From an uncultured Prevotellaceae bacterium (lineage in GTDB: Bacteria; Bacteroidota; Bacteroidia; Bacteroidales; Bacteroidaceae): a DNA stretch of 38,068 bases. The notes below the pieces were generated by a model, which searched no databases, was not told the origin of the DNA, and saw only the letters and a list, made by a program, of their open reading frames with translations. Of this stretch, positions 23,381 to 31,651 are shown in pieces. Both the position numbers and the translations under genes were made by a program. Location: positions 1-38,068 of the forward strand of contig OMWC01000030.1 in the NCBI GenBank assembly GCA_900314655.1, given 5' to 3'. Position 1 is the first letter of the stretch; every line of letters begins with the position of its first letter.

Positions 23381-26124
23381 AAACGTTTCTCGAAATAGTC
23401 GCCGAAGACATCATCCGCAAATACGGAACCGACCTAAGCCGCATTGCCGTCGTGTTCCCCAACAAGCGTGCATCGCTCTTTCTCAACGAAGCCCTGGCAC
23501 GACTGGCAGACCGCCCTATCTGGAGCCCGTCGTATATCACCATCAGCGACCTCTTCCGACAGCATTCCGCGCTGACCGTCGGTGATCCCTTCAAACTCGT
23601 CTGCGAACTCTACCGCTGCTTCACGTCAGTGACCGGTATCGACGAAACCCTCGACCATTTCTACGGTTGGGGACAGTTGCTCATCAGCGACTTCGACGAC
23701 ATCGACAAGAATATGGCCGTGGCACACGATGTATTCCGCAATCTCCGTGACATCCACGAACTCGATGACCTCTCCTATCTCACCGAAGAACAGACGACCC
23801 TGCTTCAGCGATTCTTCAGCAATTTCTCTCCCGACCACAACAGTGAGCTTAAACGCCGTTTCCTCCAGCTATGGAGCAACTTTGAAGAGATCTATGAGAC
23901 CTTCCGTGCCCAGCTCCGTGCCGAGCAGCTGGCCTACGAAGGAATGCTCTACCGCGAAGTGGCAGAGAAAGACGACATCACCTTCAATTATGACACCTAC
24001 CTCTTCGTAGGCTTCAACATGATGCAGAAAGTGGAACTCCGCCTCTGCCAACGACTCGTCGAGTCGGGCAAAGCCAAGTTCTACTGGGATTTCGACCACT
24101 ACTACATGGCGCCCAACAATGAGGCAGGCCATTACATCCGCGAGTTCCTGAACCATTTCCCCAACGAACTGGACAACACCGACGAGACCATCTACAACCA
24201 GTTTTCAAAGCCTAAGCACATCACCTTCATCAGTGCTCCCACCGAGAACGTCCAGGCACGCTATGTCAGCCAGTGGCTACAATCCGAAAACCGCATCGAA
24301 GGCGGACGCCAGACGGCCGTGGTAATGGCCGATGAGCACCTGCTCCCTTCCATCATCCACTGTCTGCCAGACGAAGTCGGGAAAGTCAATGTCACGACGG
24401 GATACCCGCTCAACGATACACCCGTCAGTTCACTCGTCGTATTGCTCTCTCAGCTCCGTCAGTCGCAAAAGACTCCCAAGTATCTTCTGCGCCGGGTGAT
24501 GCGTCACAGCTATGCCCGCTTCCTCAGCGAAGACATGCTCACCAGCCCCATTGACGACAACCTGCACTACGTGCTGTGGATGCAATCCATCGTCAAGCAC
24601 ATCGCCCAGCACACCCGCGACGAGGAGAATCCAATGCAGGCCGAGGCACTCTTCAGGATGTACACCTTGCTCAACCGCCTCTCCTCGCTCATCGAGAACG
24701 ACCACCTCGACGTGGACCGTATCACCCTCCAGCGCCTGTTGCTCCAGCTCATCCGGTCCACCTCCATCCCCTTCCACGGTGAACCGGCTGTCGGTCTTCA
24801 GGTGATGGGCGTACTCGAAACGCGTAATCTCGATTTCGACCACGTCCTGCTACTCTCCTGCAACGAGGGAAACCTGCCCAAAGGCGTCAACGATGCATCG
24901 TTCATACCCTATGCCATCCGAAAGGCGTATGGACTCACCACCATCGACAACAAGGTGGCTATCTTCGCCTACTATTTCCACCGCCTGCTACAACGGGCCA
25001 GCGACATCACCATCTGCTACAACAACTCCACCGAAGACGGCCACACGGGCGAGATGTCGCGCTTCATGCTCCAACTCCAGGTGGAGAGTCCCCACACGAT
25101 TGAGCGGCGCTCCCTGCAATCCGGGCAGCAGCAGTTGTTGCTCCGTCCCTATGGGCGCGAGAAGGATGCCCAGGTAATGGAGAAAATCCGCAGTTTCAAG
25201 TCTCTCTCCCCCTCAGCCATCAACCGCTACATGGCCTGCCAACTGACTTTCTACTTCCGCTACGTGCTGGACATCACTGAACCCGACGACAACGAGGAAG
25301 ACGAAATCGACAGTCGCATCTTCGGCAATATCTTCCACCGCGCCGCACAGCTGCTCTACGACAAGATGGGCAAGCATATCACCCCGGCACAGCTCCATTC
25401 GCTGCTCCAGCATCAGGAGCAGATCGACATTGTCGTTGACCAGGCTATCCGGGAGGAACTCTTCAACATCAAGGACGACAGACCGTTCCAAATGGAACTC
25501 AACGGCCTGCAGCTCATCAACCGCGAGGTCATCATCCGCTATCTGCAACGGCTCTTCGAGATTGACCTCAAGCTCGCCCCCTTCACCATCAAGGGCAATG
25601 AGGAAAAAGTATATCAGCCGATTCATATCACCACTTCTGAAGGCATCCGCACCGTCAACGTCGGCGGCAGCATCGACCGCCTGGACCAGATCACCGATCC
25701 TCTCACCGGCGAAGAGCGCATCCGCGTGGTTGACTACAAGACGGGAAGCAAGAACCTCAAGCGTAAGGTCAACCTGCTGTCAGAGATTTTCGACCCCGCC
25801 AATATCCGCGAGAAGCACACCGACTACTATATGCAGACGATGCTCTATTCCCTCATCGTGAGGCAGCATCCCAGGCTGAACCAGCAACAGCTGCCCGTAT
25901 CCCCTGCCCTGCTGTTCATCCAGCACACCATGGCAGAAGACTACGACCCCACGCTGTCGATAGGAAAAGACAAGATCAGCGACATACAAACGTACGCCAC
26001 TGACTTCATGGATCATCTGAAAAAGGTAGTAAGTGAGATATTTGAACCGCAACAGCCCTTCCTGCCTACTACCGACAAGAAGAACTGTGCCCATTGCCCC
26101 TACCGCCAACTCTGCGGTCTGTAG
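23377..26124 (+). CDS. PD-(D/E)XK nuclease, AddB-type subunit
   Basis: The protein has 915 residues. VVFPNKRASLFLNEAL near residue 26 takes the place of Walker A and lacks GKT, so ATP use is doubtful. The C-terminal nuclease domain starts at SPSAINRYMACQLTFYFRY, with IFGNIFHRAAQLLYD, then GGSIDRLDQI and IRVVDYKTGSKNLKRK (near 782), giving Asp and Lys of the active site. The AddB iron-sulfur signature seems complete: one Cys in MACQL (near 620) and three in NCAHCPYRQLCGL at the end (CxxC, then five residues, C). It is translationally coupled to the helicase gene. AddB is the expected partner that scans DNA and cuts one strand. Confidence 0.87.
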   Translation: MKTFLEIVAEDIIRKYGTDLSRIAVVFPNKRASLFLNEALARLADRPIWSPSYITISDLFRQHSALTVGDPFKLVCELYRCFTSVTGIDETLDHFYGWGQLLISDFDDIDKNMAVAHDVFRNLRDIHELDDLSYLTEEQTTLLQRFFSNFSPDHNSELKRRFLQLWSNFEEIYETFRAQLRAEQLAYEGMLYREVAEKDDITFNYDTYLFVGFNMMQKVELRLCQRLVESGKAKFYWDFDHYYMAPNNEAGHYIREFLNHFPNELDNTDETIYNQFSKPKHITFISAPTENVQARYVSQWLQSENRIEGGRQTAVVMADEHLLPSIIHCLPDEVGKVNVTTGYPLNDTPVSSLVVLLSQLRQSQKTPKYLLRRVMRHSYARFLSEDMLTSPIDDNLHYVLWMQSIVKHIAQHTRDEENPMQAEALFRMYTLLNRLSSLIENDHLDVDRITLQRLLLQLIRSTSIPFHGEPAVGLQVMGVLETRNLDFDHVLLLSCNEGNLPKGVNDASFIPYAIRKAYGLTTIDNKVAIFAYYFHRLLQRASDITICYNNSTEDGHTGEMSRFMLQLQVESPHTIERRSLQSGQQQLLLRPYGREKDAQVMEKIRSFKSLSPSAINRYMACQLTFYFRYVLDITEPDDNEEDEIDSRIFGNIFHRAAQLLYDKMGKHITPAQLHSLLQHQEQIDIVVDQAIREELFNIKDDRPFQMELNGLQLINREVIIRYLQRLFEIDLKLAPFTIKGNEEKVYQPIHITTSEGIRTVNVGGSIDRLDQITDPLTGEERIRVVDYKTGSKNLKRKVNLLSEIFDPANIREKHTDYYMQTMLYSLIVRQHPRLNQQQLPVSPALLFIQHTMAEDYDPTLSIGKDKISDIQTYATDFMDHLKKVVSEIFEPQQPFLPTTDKKNCAHCPYRQLCGL

Positions 26125-26140
26125 CAACAGCCGGTTCCCT

Positions 26141-26620
26141 TTATTTCATGCAGCTGTCAACGAAATGGAGCGGCAGCAACGTCTTCACGTTGGGAATCAC
26201 GTAGATACCTTCCGTTCCGTAAAGCAGTATCTTCACGTCGCGCTGATAGCGGTCTTCCATCTCCAGAATCACCTGGCGGCAGGCACCGCAGGGTGACACG
26301 GGCGTAGCCATCAGACCCTCTTCGTTGCGGGCGGCGATGGCCAGTGCCACAATAGCCGACTCCGGATGTTGCGACTGTGCTGCAAAAATAGCCGACCGCT
26401 CGGCACATAGTCCGGAGGGGAAAGCGGCATTCTCTTGATTGGCACCGATGATCTCCAGGCCGTCAGCCGTACGCAGACAGGCTCCCACGTAGAATTTCGA
26501 ATAGGGAGCATACGAATTTCGGGTAGCCTCTATGGCCTTGTTCACCAGCCGCTGGTCATCTTCCGTGAGTTCTTCCAGCTGGCAGAACTGAATCTTAGCA
26601 TCCAAGTTGATTTCTTTCAT
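26141..26620 (-). CDS. cdd: Cytidine deaminase
   Basis: The protein has 159 residues. The zinc site is complete: C72-A-E74 in AAFPSGLCAERSAIF, where Glu74 is the proton shuttle, and C111/C114 in VSPCGACRQVILE. The substrate-binding YAPYSKFYVGACLRT lies at 37-51. It hydrolyses cytidine and deoxycytidine to uridine and deoxyuridine in pyrimidine salvage. It is the last gene of a minus-strand group, 16 bases after the lipoprotein gene, and ends 16 bases from the convergent addB stop with no clear terminator between. Confidence 0.95.
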   Translation of the reverse strand: MKEINLDAKIQFCQLEELTEDDQRLVNKAIEATRNSYAPYSKFYVGACLRTADGLEIIGANQENAAFPSGLCAERSAIFAAQSQHPESAIVALAIAARNEEGLMATPVSPCGACRQVILEMEDRYQRDVKILLYGTEGIYVIPNVKTLLPLHFVDSCMK

Positions 26621-26636
26621 AAGCGTCCCTTTTTAT

Positions 26637-28073
26637 TTAGTTTGATTTTATTTCCTCAAAGCATCCGATATCGGGCTGCCCGTCGCGCGTCTTGCCGTCC
26701 CGGTCGTTGCTCACGGGATATTCCGTGTTTCCCTTGTTGACGGCAGGCGAACCAGGATCCAGATGGAAATCGTAATGCTGGCGGTCCAGATCCACCAGTT
26801 TGAAGTGCTTTTCGCCCTGGATGGAAGCCGTGTCCTCCACATTCTCGAAGATCACGTCGATTACATGCGCTGCATCCTCCACCTTAGGTGTGCGCAGAAT
26901 GCTGGAGATGAAACGGTAGTTGAAGGGTATTTCCTCATTCTCCGTGGCTCCGTTCACCACATCCTCGGGATATCCCGTCACGATGGAGTTGATACAATCC
27001 ATCCGCAGCAGTGGCATATTGGCCGTAGAATGATAACTGAGCGCTGGCCTACGGTTTGAATCGAAGGGATAGAACTGTGCCAGGGTGCAATGGTTCAGCG
27101 TCACATCGCCGCCCTTGATATCCACACACTCGTAGAGCGTATTCGTAAACTGGCAGTTCTCAGCCGTTACCTTGCAGTTCGTAGCACCCAGTCCCGTACC
27201 CTGACAGTTGTGTACGGTCATGTTCTTCAGCGTCAGTTTCTGTTTCTCCACGTTGGCCGAATCGCAGACGATGCCGTTGAACGCACTATGCAGATCCGTA
27301 AACTCCATTACATTGTCGTAGGAAGAACCGTAGAAATGCACCCCGCTCCACAGGCCGCTCATCAGGTCGTAAGGCAAATAGTCGAACATCCAGTCCAGAC
27401 GGTCGCCGCGCAGGATGACCTCCTTGCCGGCCTCTCCCTCTGAGCACAGCCGTCCATAGACGTCGATGCCGCCCCCGTCATGGAAGTAGAGCGTCGTACC
27501 GGCAGCCAGCGTCAGCGTGGCATTCTCCTCCACGGTCAGCTTTCCATAGACGATGATAGGCTTGTCGCCTGTCAGCGTCGTGTCTTTCCGGATATGTACG
27601 TCGCGATATTTGATGGCATCCCACGAGTAGGCATTCAGATTCACCTGTTGGGTGACTCCGCTCTCCAGCCTGAACAGCAGGTTGTCCTCCACCAGGTAGG
27701 GTTTGTCTTTTCCGTTCATGGCCGATGTAAGTTCCACGAACACGCGGATACTGTCGCCCTTGCGGATTTCCACGTCCGAAGTCTGGTAGCCCGATTCAGC
27801 CCCCAGATACACGCCATCGACGTTCACGCGGAATCCGCTCTGGTTGCCGCGTTGCAGTCGGATGTTCGTACAGCGTATGCCGTCGCCGCTCTCATTGTGC
27901 ACCCAGAAAGTCCTGGTTGTCGTGGGAACGGCCGAAAACACCGTATCGAGCCTCACCGTGTCGGCGGTGAATGAAAGTATGTTGGAAACATTCGTACTGA
28001 ACGAGTCATCATCCTGACAACCCGTCAATACGCCAAAAAGCAATGCCAAAAGGCAAAGTCTCACCTTATTCAT
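26637..28073 (-). CDS. Lipoprotein with right-handed parallel beta-helix
   Basis: The protein has 478 residues. A signal peptide ends in the lipobox LTGC (Cys19), followed by QDDDS; acidic residues after the lipid cysteine are typical of surface lipoproteins in Bacteroidetes. Residues about 25-160 look like a beta-sandwich. From about 165 the chain has short repeated strands such as GKLTVEENATLTLAAGT, GIDVYGRL, NMTVHNCQGTGLGATNC and CVDIKGGDVTLNHC, typical of a parallel beta-helix. The end, SPAVNKGNTEYPVSNDRDG then DIGCFE, matches the choice-of-anchor Q motif. It probably binds or cuts a polysaccharide; no catalytic residues can be assigned. Confidence 0.82.
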   Translation of the reverse strand: MNKVRLCLLALLFGVLTGCQDDDSFSTNVSNILSFTADTVRLDTVFSAVPTTTRTFWVHNESGDGIRCTNIRLQRGNQSGFRVNVDGVYLGAESGYQTSDVEIRKGDSIRVFVELTSAMNGKDKPYLVEDNLLFRLESGVTQQVNLNAYSWDAIKYRDVHIRKDTTLTGDKPIIVYGKLTVEENATLTLAAGTTLYFHDGGGIDVYGRLCSEGEAGKEVILRGDRLDWMFDYLPYDLMSGLWSGVHFYGSSYDNVMEFTDLHSAFNGIVCDSANVEKQKLTLKNMTVHNCQGTGLGATNCKVTAENCQFTNTLYECVDIKGGDVTLNHCTLAQFYPFDSNRRPALSYHSTANMPLLRMDCINSIVTGYPEDVVNGATENEEIPFNYRFISSILRTPKVEDAAHVIDVIFENVEDTASIQGEKHFKLVDLDRQHYDFHLDPGSPAVNKGNTEYPVSNDRDGKTRDGQPDIGCFEEIKSN

Positions 28074-28127
28074 TAAACTAATAACGTGAATGAGGCCGTA
28101 TTATTGCCTCCCGAACGATTCTTCCTC

Positions 28128-28955
28128 CTACATGCCGCGCGACTTGTAAATCAAGTCCTTGGCGGCATTGATTTCCTGGAGTTTCTTCTCGGCAGCCTTG
28201 CGCACGTCCTCGCCGAGCGTAGCCACCTTGTCGGGATGATGCTTCAGGGCCAGTTTGCGGTAGGCCTTGCGCACCTCGTCGTCGGTAGCGTCGGGCGAAA
28301 TCTCCAGCACCTTGTAGGCAGCTTCCAGGTTGTTGGCCCCCGATCGCAGGTTGAGCATCGAGTCCACCTCCTGCGCGTTCAGCCCAAGGGCCGAAGCCAG
28401 CCATCTCAGGGCTTCCAACTCCGAATCGGGCACCCGCCCGTCGGCCCTTGCTATCTCGCAAAGGAAAGCCAGCAGCTGCAGGCGCTGCTCGTAGGCCATA
28501 TATTGGGATATCTGCCGGCAACTGTCATACACGGCACTCTTGTAGGCGCCCGGGTTCTGGGCGTCGAGCTGCTTTTGCTTTTCGAAGAGTTTCTTCAGGA
28601 TGTCCTCACCTTCAGCCACGGCAGCATTGCCGAAGTTAGAGCGGAGCATCTGCCTCACGTACTCCATCTCGGAGTGCATCACCTTGCCGTCGGCCTTGAT
28701 CACATACGAGGCCAGCACCAACAGCGAGAACATGAAGCTATTGCGCTGCCCCTCAAACTGCTGTTGGCTATTGTAGTGCCCCTGGCGGTAACTGTTGCGA
28801 TAGGCATCCTCGAAAGTGTGAGGCCCATCGTTACCGTCGGCAAAACCGATCATCGTGTTATCGAAAAGCGATCCCAAGGCATAGCCAGCCAATGCCCCCA
28901 AGGGACCAAAGGCTATAAACCCGAGGAATCCTCCTATCCATTTTCCTAATCCCAT
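28128..28955 (-). CDS. DjlA-like membrane co-chaperone (TerB domain plus J domain)
   Basis: The protein has 275 residues. Residues 5-31 are a glycine-rich hydrophobic segment ([20 protein letters not shown]), probably a membrane anchor. Residues about 70-195 form a helical TerB-like domain with two ADG motifs ([10 protein letters not shown] and [10 protein letters not shown]), each at the start of an acidic helix pair. Residues 211-272 are a J domain with the HPD motif at 240-242 ([14 protein letters not shown]). The order TerB then J matches DjlA. It would stimulate DnaK ATPase at the inner membrane. It lies 42 bases after the purF-like gene, with a hexamer repeat in the gap. Confidence 0.88.
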   Translation of the reverse strand: MGLGKWIGGFLGFIAFGPLGALAGYALGSLFDNTMIGFADGNDGPHTFEDAYRNSYRQGHYNSQQQFEGQRNSFMFSLLVLASYVIKADGKVMHSEMEYVRQMLRSNFGNAAVAEGEDILKKLFEKQKQLDAQNPGAYKSAVYDSCRQISQYMAYEQRLQLLAFLCEIARADGRVPDSELEALRWLASALGLNAQEVDSMLNLRSGANNLEAAYKVLEISPDATDDEVRKAYRKLALKHHPDKVATLGEDVRKAAEKKLQEINAAKDLIYKSRGM

Positions 28956-28966
28956 ATGCAGTAAAA

Positions 28967-29002
28967 GTTAAGGTTAGGGTTAACGTTAAGGTTGCCGTTA
29001 AG
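28967..29002 (+). repeat. Six tandem hexamers of the GTTARG type
   Basis: Six 6-base units from 28967: GTTAAG, GTTAGG, GTTAAC, GTTAAG, GTTGCC, GTTAAG. The purF-like stop codon (28998-29000 on the minus strand) lies inside the last unit. A related tract occurs inside mtaB at 32600-32641. Confidence 0.9.
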
Positions 29003-30413
29003 GCTCAAAGTCGTAGCTCGTACCGTCGAAGCAGTGCGTACATACTCTCTCTTTCGGCAGTCCGATAGCGTCGATGAGCGTCTCTATCTTATTGAACTTC
29101 ACACTTGACAGCCCCAGTCTCCGGCCTATCTCTTCCACCATCCGCTTGTATTCGGGCGAATCCGTCGTGGCATATTTGTCCAGGTTCTTGTTGGGATCAC
29201 CCTCGAAGTCCTGGATAATCTGGCGGGTGATAAGCTCCAGGTCGCTCTTCGATGCCGTGAATCCGATAAACGGACATCCGTACACCAGCGGCGGACAGGA
29301 GATGCGGGCATGCACTTCCTTCGCACCGTAGTCGAAGAACGTCTTCACGTTGTCGCGCAGCTGCGTGCCTCTCACAATCGAGTCGTCGCAGAACACCACG
29401 CGCTGGTCTTTCAGGATCGAATGGTTGGGGATGAGCTTCATCTTTGCCACCAACTGTCGGCGGCTTTGCTTCGAAGGTGTGAACGAGCGTGGCCATGTGG
29501 GTGTATATTTCAGTACCGCACGCTTGTAAGGAATCTTATGTCCTTCGGCATAGCCCAGCGCCGTGCCCACACCGCTGTCGGGAATACCGCACACACAGTC
29601 GGCTTCCGTTTCGTCTTCCTCGCCCATCACCTTGCCGGCGGTCTCTCTCACGTACTCCGTGTTCACGCCCTCGTAGTCGGAGGCGGGGAATCCGTAATAG
29701 ACCCATAGGAACGAACATATTTGGCACCGTGAGAAAGGTTTCTGCATCACTTCTATTCCGTCGGCCCTGAGCCTGACGATTTCTCCCGGTCCCACGTCGC
29801 GCAGCGGCTCGTAGTCCAGGTTCGGCAACGCGGTTGTCTCGCTGGTTGCCGCATAGGCACCATCCTTTTTGCCAAGCACGATGGGAGTCCTTCCCAGCGC
29901 GTCACGGGCAGCTATGATTCCGTCCTCCGTCAGGATCAGTATCGAGCATGAGCCCTTCACTTTCTTATAAACCAGATTGATACCATCCACAAACGTGTCG
30001 CCCATGTTGATGAGCAGCGCGATAAGCTCCGTCTGGTTGATGCTGTTTTGGCTCATCTCCGAGAGATGCATGCGTTTCTCCATCAGCTCGTCTGCAATCT
30101 CGCGCAGGTTGTTCACCTTCGCCACGGTCACCACGGCGTAGCGGCCCAAGTGCGAGTTGATGAGAATTGGCTGAGGATCTGTGTCGCTGATGATGCCGAG
30201 TCCGGCGTTACCCTTAAAACCTTCCAGTTCACCTTCAAAACGACTGCGGAAGTAGTCACGCTCCAGCGAGTGGATGCTTCTTGTGAAGCCTTTCTCCTTA
30301 TCGAATGTGACCAAACCGGCTCGTTTTGTACCTAAATGGCTGTTGTAGTCGGTTCCGTAAAACAAGTCGTTTACGCAATCCTTTACAGCAATAGTTCCAA
30401 AAAAACCACCCAT
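28998..30413 (-). CDS. Amidophosphoribosyltransferase-like protein lacking the N-terminal catalytic Cys
   Basis: The protein has 471 residues. An N-terminal class II glutamine amidotransferase domain (about 1-230) precedes a phosphoribosyltransferase domain with the PRPP motif VVFCDDSIVRGTQL near 340. In PurF the second residue is the catalytic Cys exposed by processing (MCG). Here the start is MGGFFGTIAVKD, so Gly replaces it and glutaminase activity should be lost. The four cysteines placed like the Bacillus PurF iron-sulfur ligands appear to be kept: CSFLWVYY, CPF, and CTHCFDG at the end. I recall similar MGGFFG proteins in other Bacteroides, so this is probably a divergent paralogue and not a local mutation. 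It heads a minus-strand group with djlA-like, lipoprotein and cdd genes. Confidence 0.85.
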   Translation of the reverse strand: MGGFFGTIAVKDCVNDLFYGTDYNSHLGTKRAGLVTFDKEKGFTRSIHSLERDYFRSRFEGELEGFKGNAGLGIISDTDPQPILINSHLGRYAVVTVAKVNNLREIADELMEKRMHLSEMSQNSINQTELIALLINMGDTFVDGINLVYKKVKGSCSILILTEDGIIAARDALGRTPIVLGKKDGAYAATSETTALPNLDYEPLRDVGPGEIVRLRADGIEVMQKPFSRCQICSFLWVYYGFPASDYEGVNTEYVRETAGKVMGEEDETEADCVCGIPDSGVGTALGYAEGHKIPYKRAVLKYTPTWPRSFTPSKQSRRQLVAKMKLIPNHSILKDQRVVFCDDSIVRGTQLRDNVKTFFDYGAKEVHARISCPPLVYGCPFIGFTASKSDLELITRQIIQDFEGDPNKNLDKYATTDSPEYKRMVEEIGRRLGLSSVKFNKIETLIDAIGLPKERVCTHCFDGTSYDFEP

Positions 30414-30442
30414 TATTATTGTAAAATATCTGTTTGCGGATG

Positions 30443-30450
30443 CAAAATTA
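30443..30450 (-). promoter_or_regulatory. -7 element for the purF-like gene
   Basis: On the minus strand this is TAATTTTG, a perfect TAnnTTTG, 30 bases upstream of the start. No exact TTTG is found 19-21 bases further upstream. Confidence 0.5.
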
Positions 30451-30509
30451 CTTCATTTTCATTAAAAACTTGCATAACGGAGCCATTTTTTGCAGATTAT
30501 TTTTTCAAA

Positions 30510-31526
30510 TCAGGGAAGCGAAGAATAATGCTTGCGCCCTCTCACGTAGTATTGCCAGAGCAGACTGTAGCGTTTGCGTCCGTCGTCGATACCCTTCTTG
30601 CGGCTCTCTTGCACGCATGCGCGTTCCTTTTTATATTCCGGCAGCCATCGCTTGAAATCACGCCTGGCCCTGTAGATAGCCTTGAAGTCGCCCCACTTGC
30701 GGTTCAGTATCAGCGTCTGCCAAGCCGCCACGTAGTCGAGCAGCCATCGCCAGCGCATCACACTCCCAAGTTCCTCCTCGGGCAGGTTCTTGTAGAGCAT
30801 CGTCAGGTTGTTGCGGAAGTTCAGGTAGGTCTTCATCGGGTTGCTCTTCGGCAGCGTTCCTCCGCCCACATGATAGACATAGCTCTCCGGCAGGCACACT
30901 ATCTTCCTTCCGCGGAGTTTCATCCGCCAGCAGAGGTCAATCTCCTCGTTATGGGCAAAGAAGCGTCCGTCCAGTCCCCCGGCGTCCCAGTAGTCCTTCG
31001 AGCGCACCATCATGCACGCCCCCGTGGCCCACATCACCTCCGTGGCATAGTCGTACTGTCCCTCATCCTGCTCCACGGTGTCAAAGAGTCTTCCGCGGCA
31101 GAAGGGGTAGCCCAGCCTGTCCAAGAATCCCCCACTCGCTCCGGCATATTCAAAAGAGTCCTTATCATGCACCGCCAGCAACTTAGGCTGACAGGCGCAC
31201 ACCTCCGGATGCACGTCCATATATTCGATAAGCGGCGTGAGCCAATGGTGAGTCACCTCCACGTCACTGTTCAGCAGCACGTAGTATTCTGCCTCCACCT
31301 GCTCCAGCGCCTTGTTGTATCCCTCAGCGAAGCCCCAGTTCTGTTCCAGCTGGATGATCCTCACCGCCGGATGGTGCTCCCGCAGGTAGTCGATGCTCCC
31401 GTCCGTCGAGGCATTATCGGCCACGATCACCTCAGCCGACCGTCTGGAATACTCCATCACCGTGGGCAGATACTCCCTGAGCATCCGCTCCCCGTTCCAA
31501 TTCAATATCACGATAGCTACCTTCAT
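30510..31526 (-). CDS. Family 2 glycosyltransferase
   Basis: The protein has 338 residues from ATG 31526; a GTG at 31529 is an alternative start in the same frame. The GT-A fold starts with VAIVILNWNGERMLREYL, then EVIVADNASTDGSIDYL and QNWGFAEGYNKALEQ. The metal-binding motif is in YVLLNSDVEVTHHWL. FAHNEEIDLCWRMKLRG gives the ED-type catalytic region of rhamnosyltransferase-like GT2 enzymes. The last 60 residues are basic. It would add a sugar to a cell-surface glycan; donor and acceptor are unknown, and no polysaccharide cluster surrounds it. It lies downstream of mtaB on the same strand. Confidence 0.9.
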   Translation of the reverse strand: MKVAIVILNWNGERMLREYLPTVMEYSRRSAEVIVADNASTDGSIDYLREHHPAVRIIQLEQNWGFAEGYNKALEQVEAEYYVLLNSDVEVTHHWLTPLIEYMDVHPEVCACQPKLLAVHDKDSFEYAGASGGFLDRLGYPFCRGRLFDTVEQDEGQYDYATEVMWATGACMMVRSKDYWDAGGLDGRFFAHNEEIDLCWRMKLRGRKIVCLPESYVYHVGGGTLPKSNPMKTYLNFRNNLTMLYKNLPEEELGSVMRWRWLLDYVAAWQTLILNRKWGDFKAIYRARRDFKRWLPEYKKERACVQESRKKGIDDGRKRYSLLWQYYVRGRKHYSSLP

Positions 31527-31533
31527 CACTTAA

Positions 31534-31561
31534 GTTTCATGTTTCAGGTTTCAGGTTTCAA
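31534..31561 (+). repeat. Four tandem heptamers GTTTCAR
   Basis: Units start at 31534, 31541, 31548 and 31555 and end in T, G, G and A. They lie between the glycosyltransferase start and the mtaB end. Two small hairpins follow, CGTCC/GGACG and CTTGC/GCAAG, between about 31593 and 31619. Confidence 0.9.
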
Positions 31562-31623
31562 GCTCAAAGAAAATGCCTGCGCGGAAGCTAATCGTCCTAT
31601 GGACGCTTGCAAGGCAAGAAATT

Positions 31624-31651
31624 CTTCACTCTTCACTCTTCATTCTTCACT
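31624..31651 (+). repeat. Four tandem heptamers CTTCA(C/T)T overlapping the mtaB stop
   Basis: Units start at 31624, 31631, 31638 and 31645. The last codons and stop of mtaB (SEE-stop, ending at 31640) are written by this tract, so the C-terminus of the protein may have been set by repeat growth. Confidence 0.85.
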
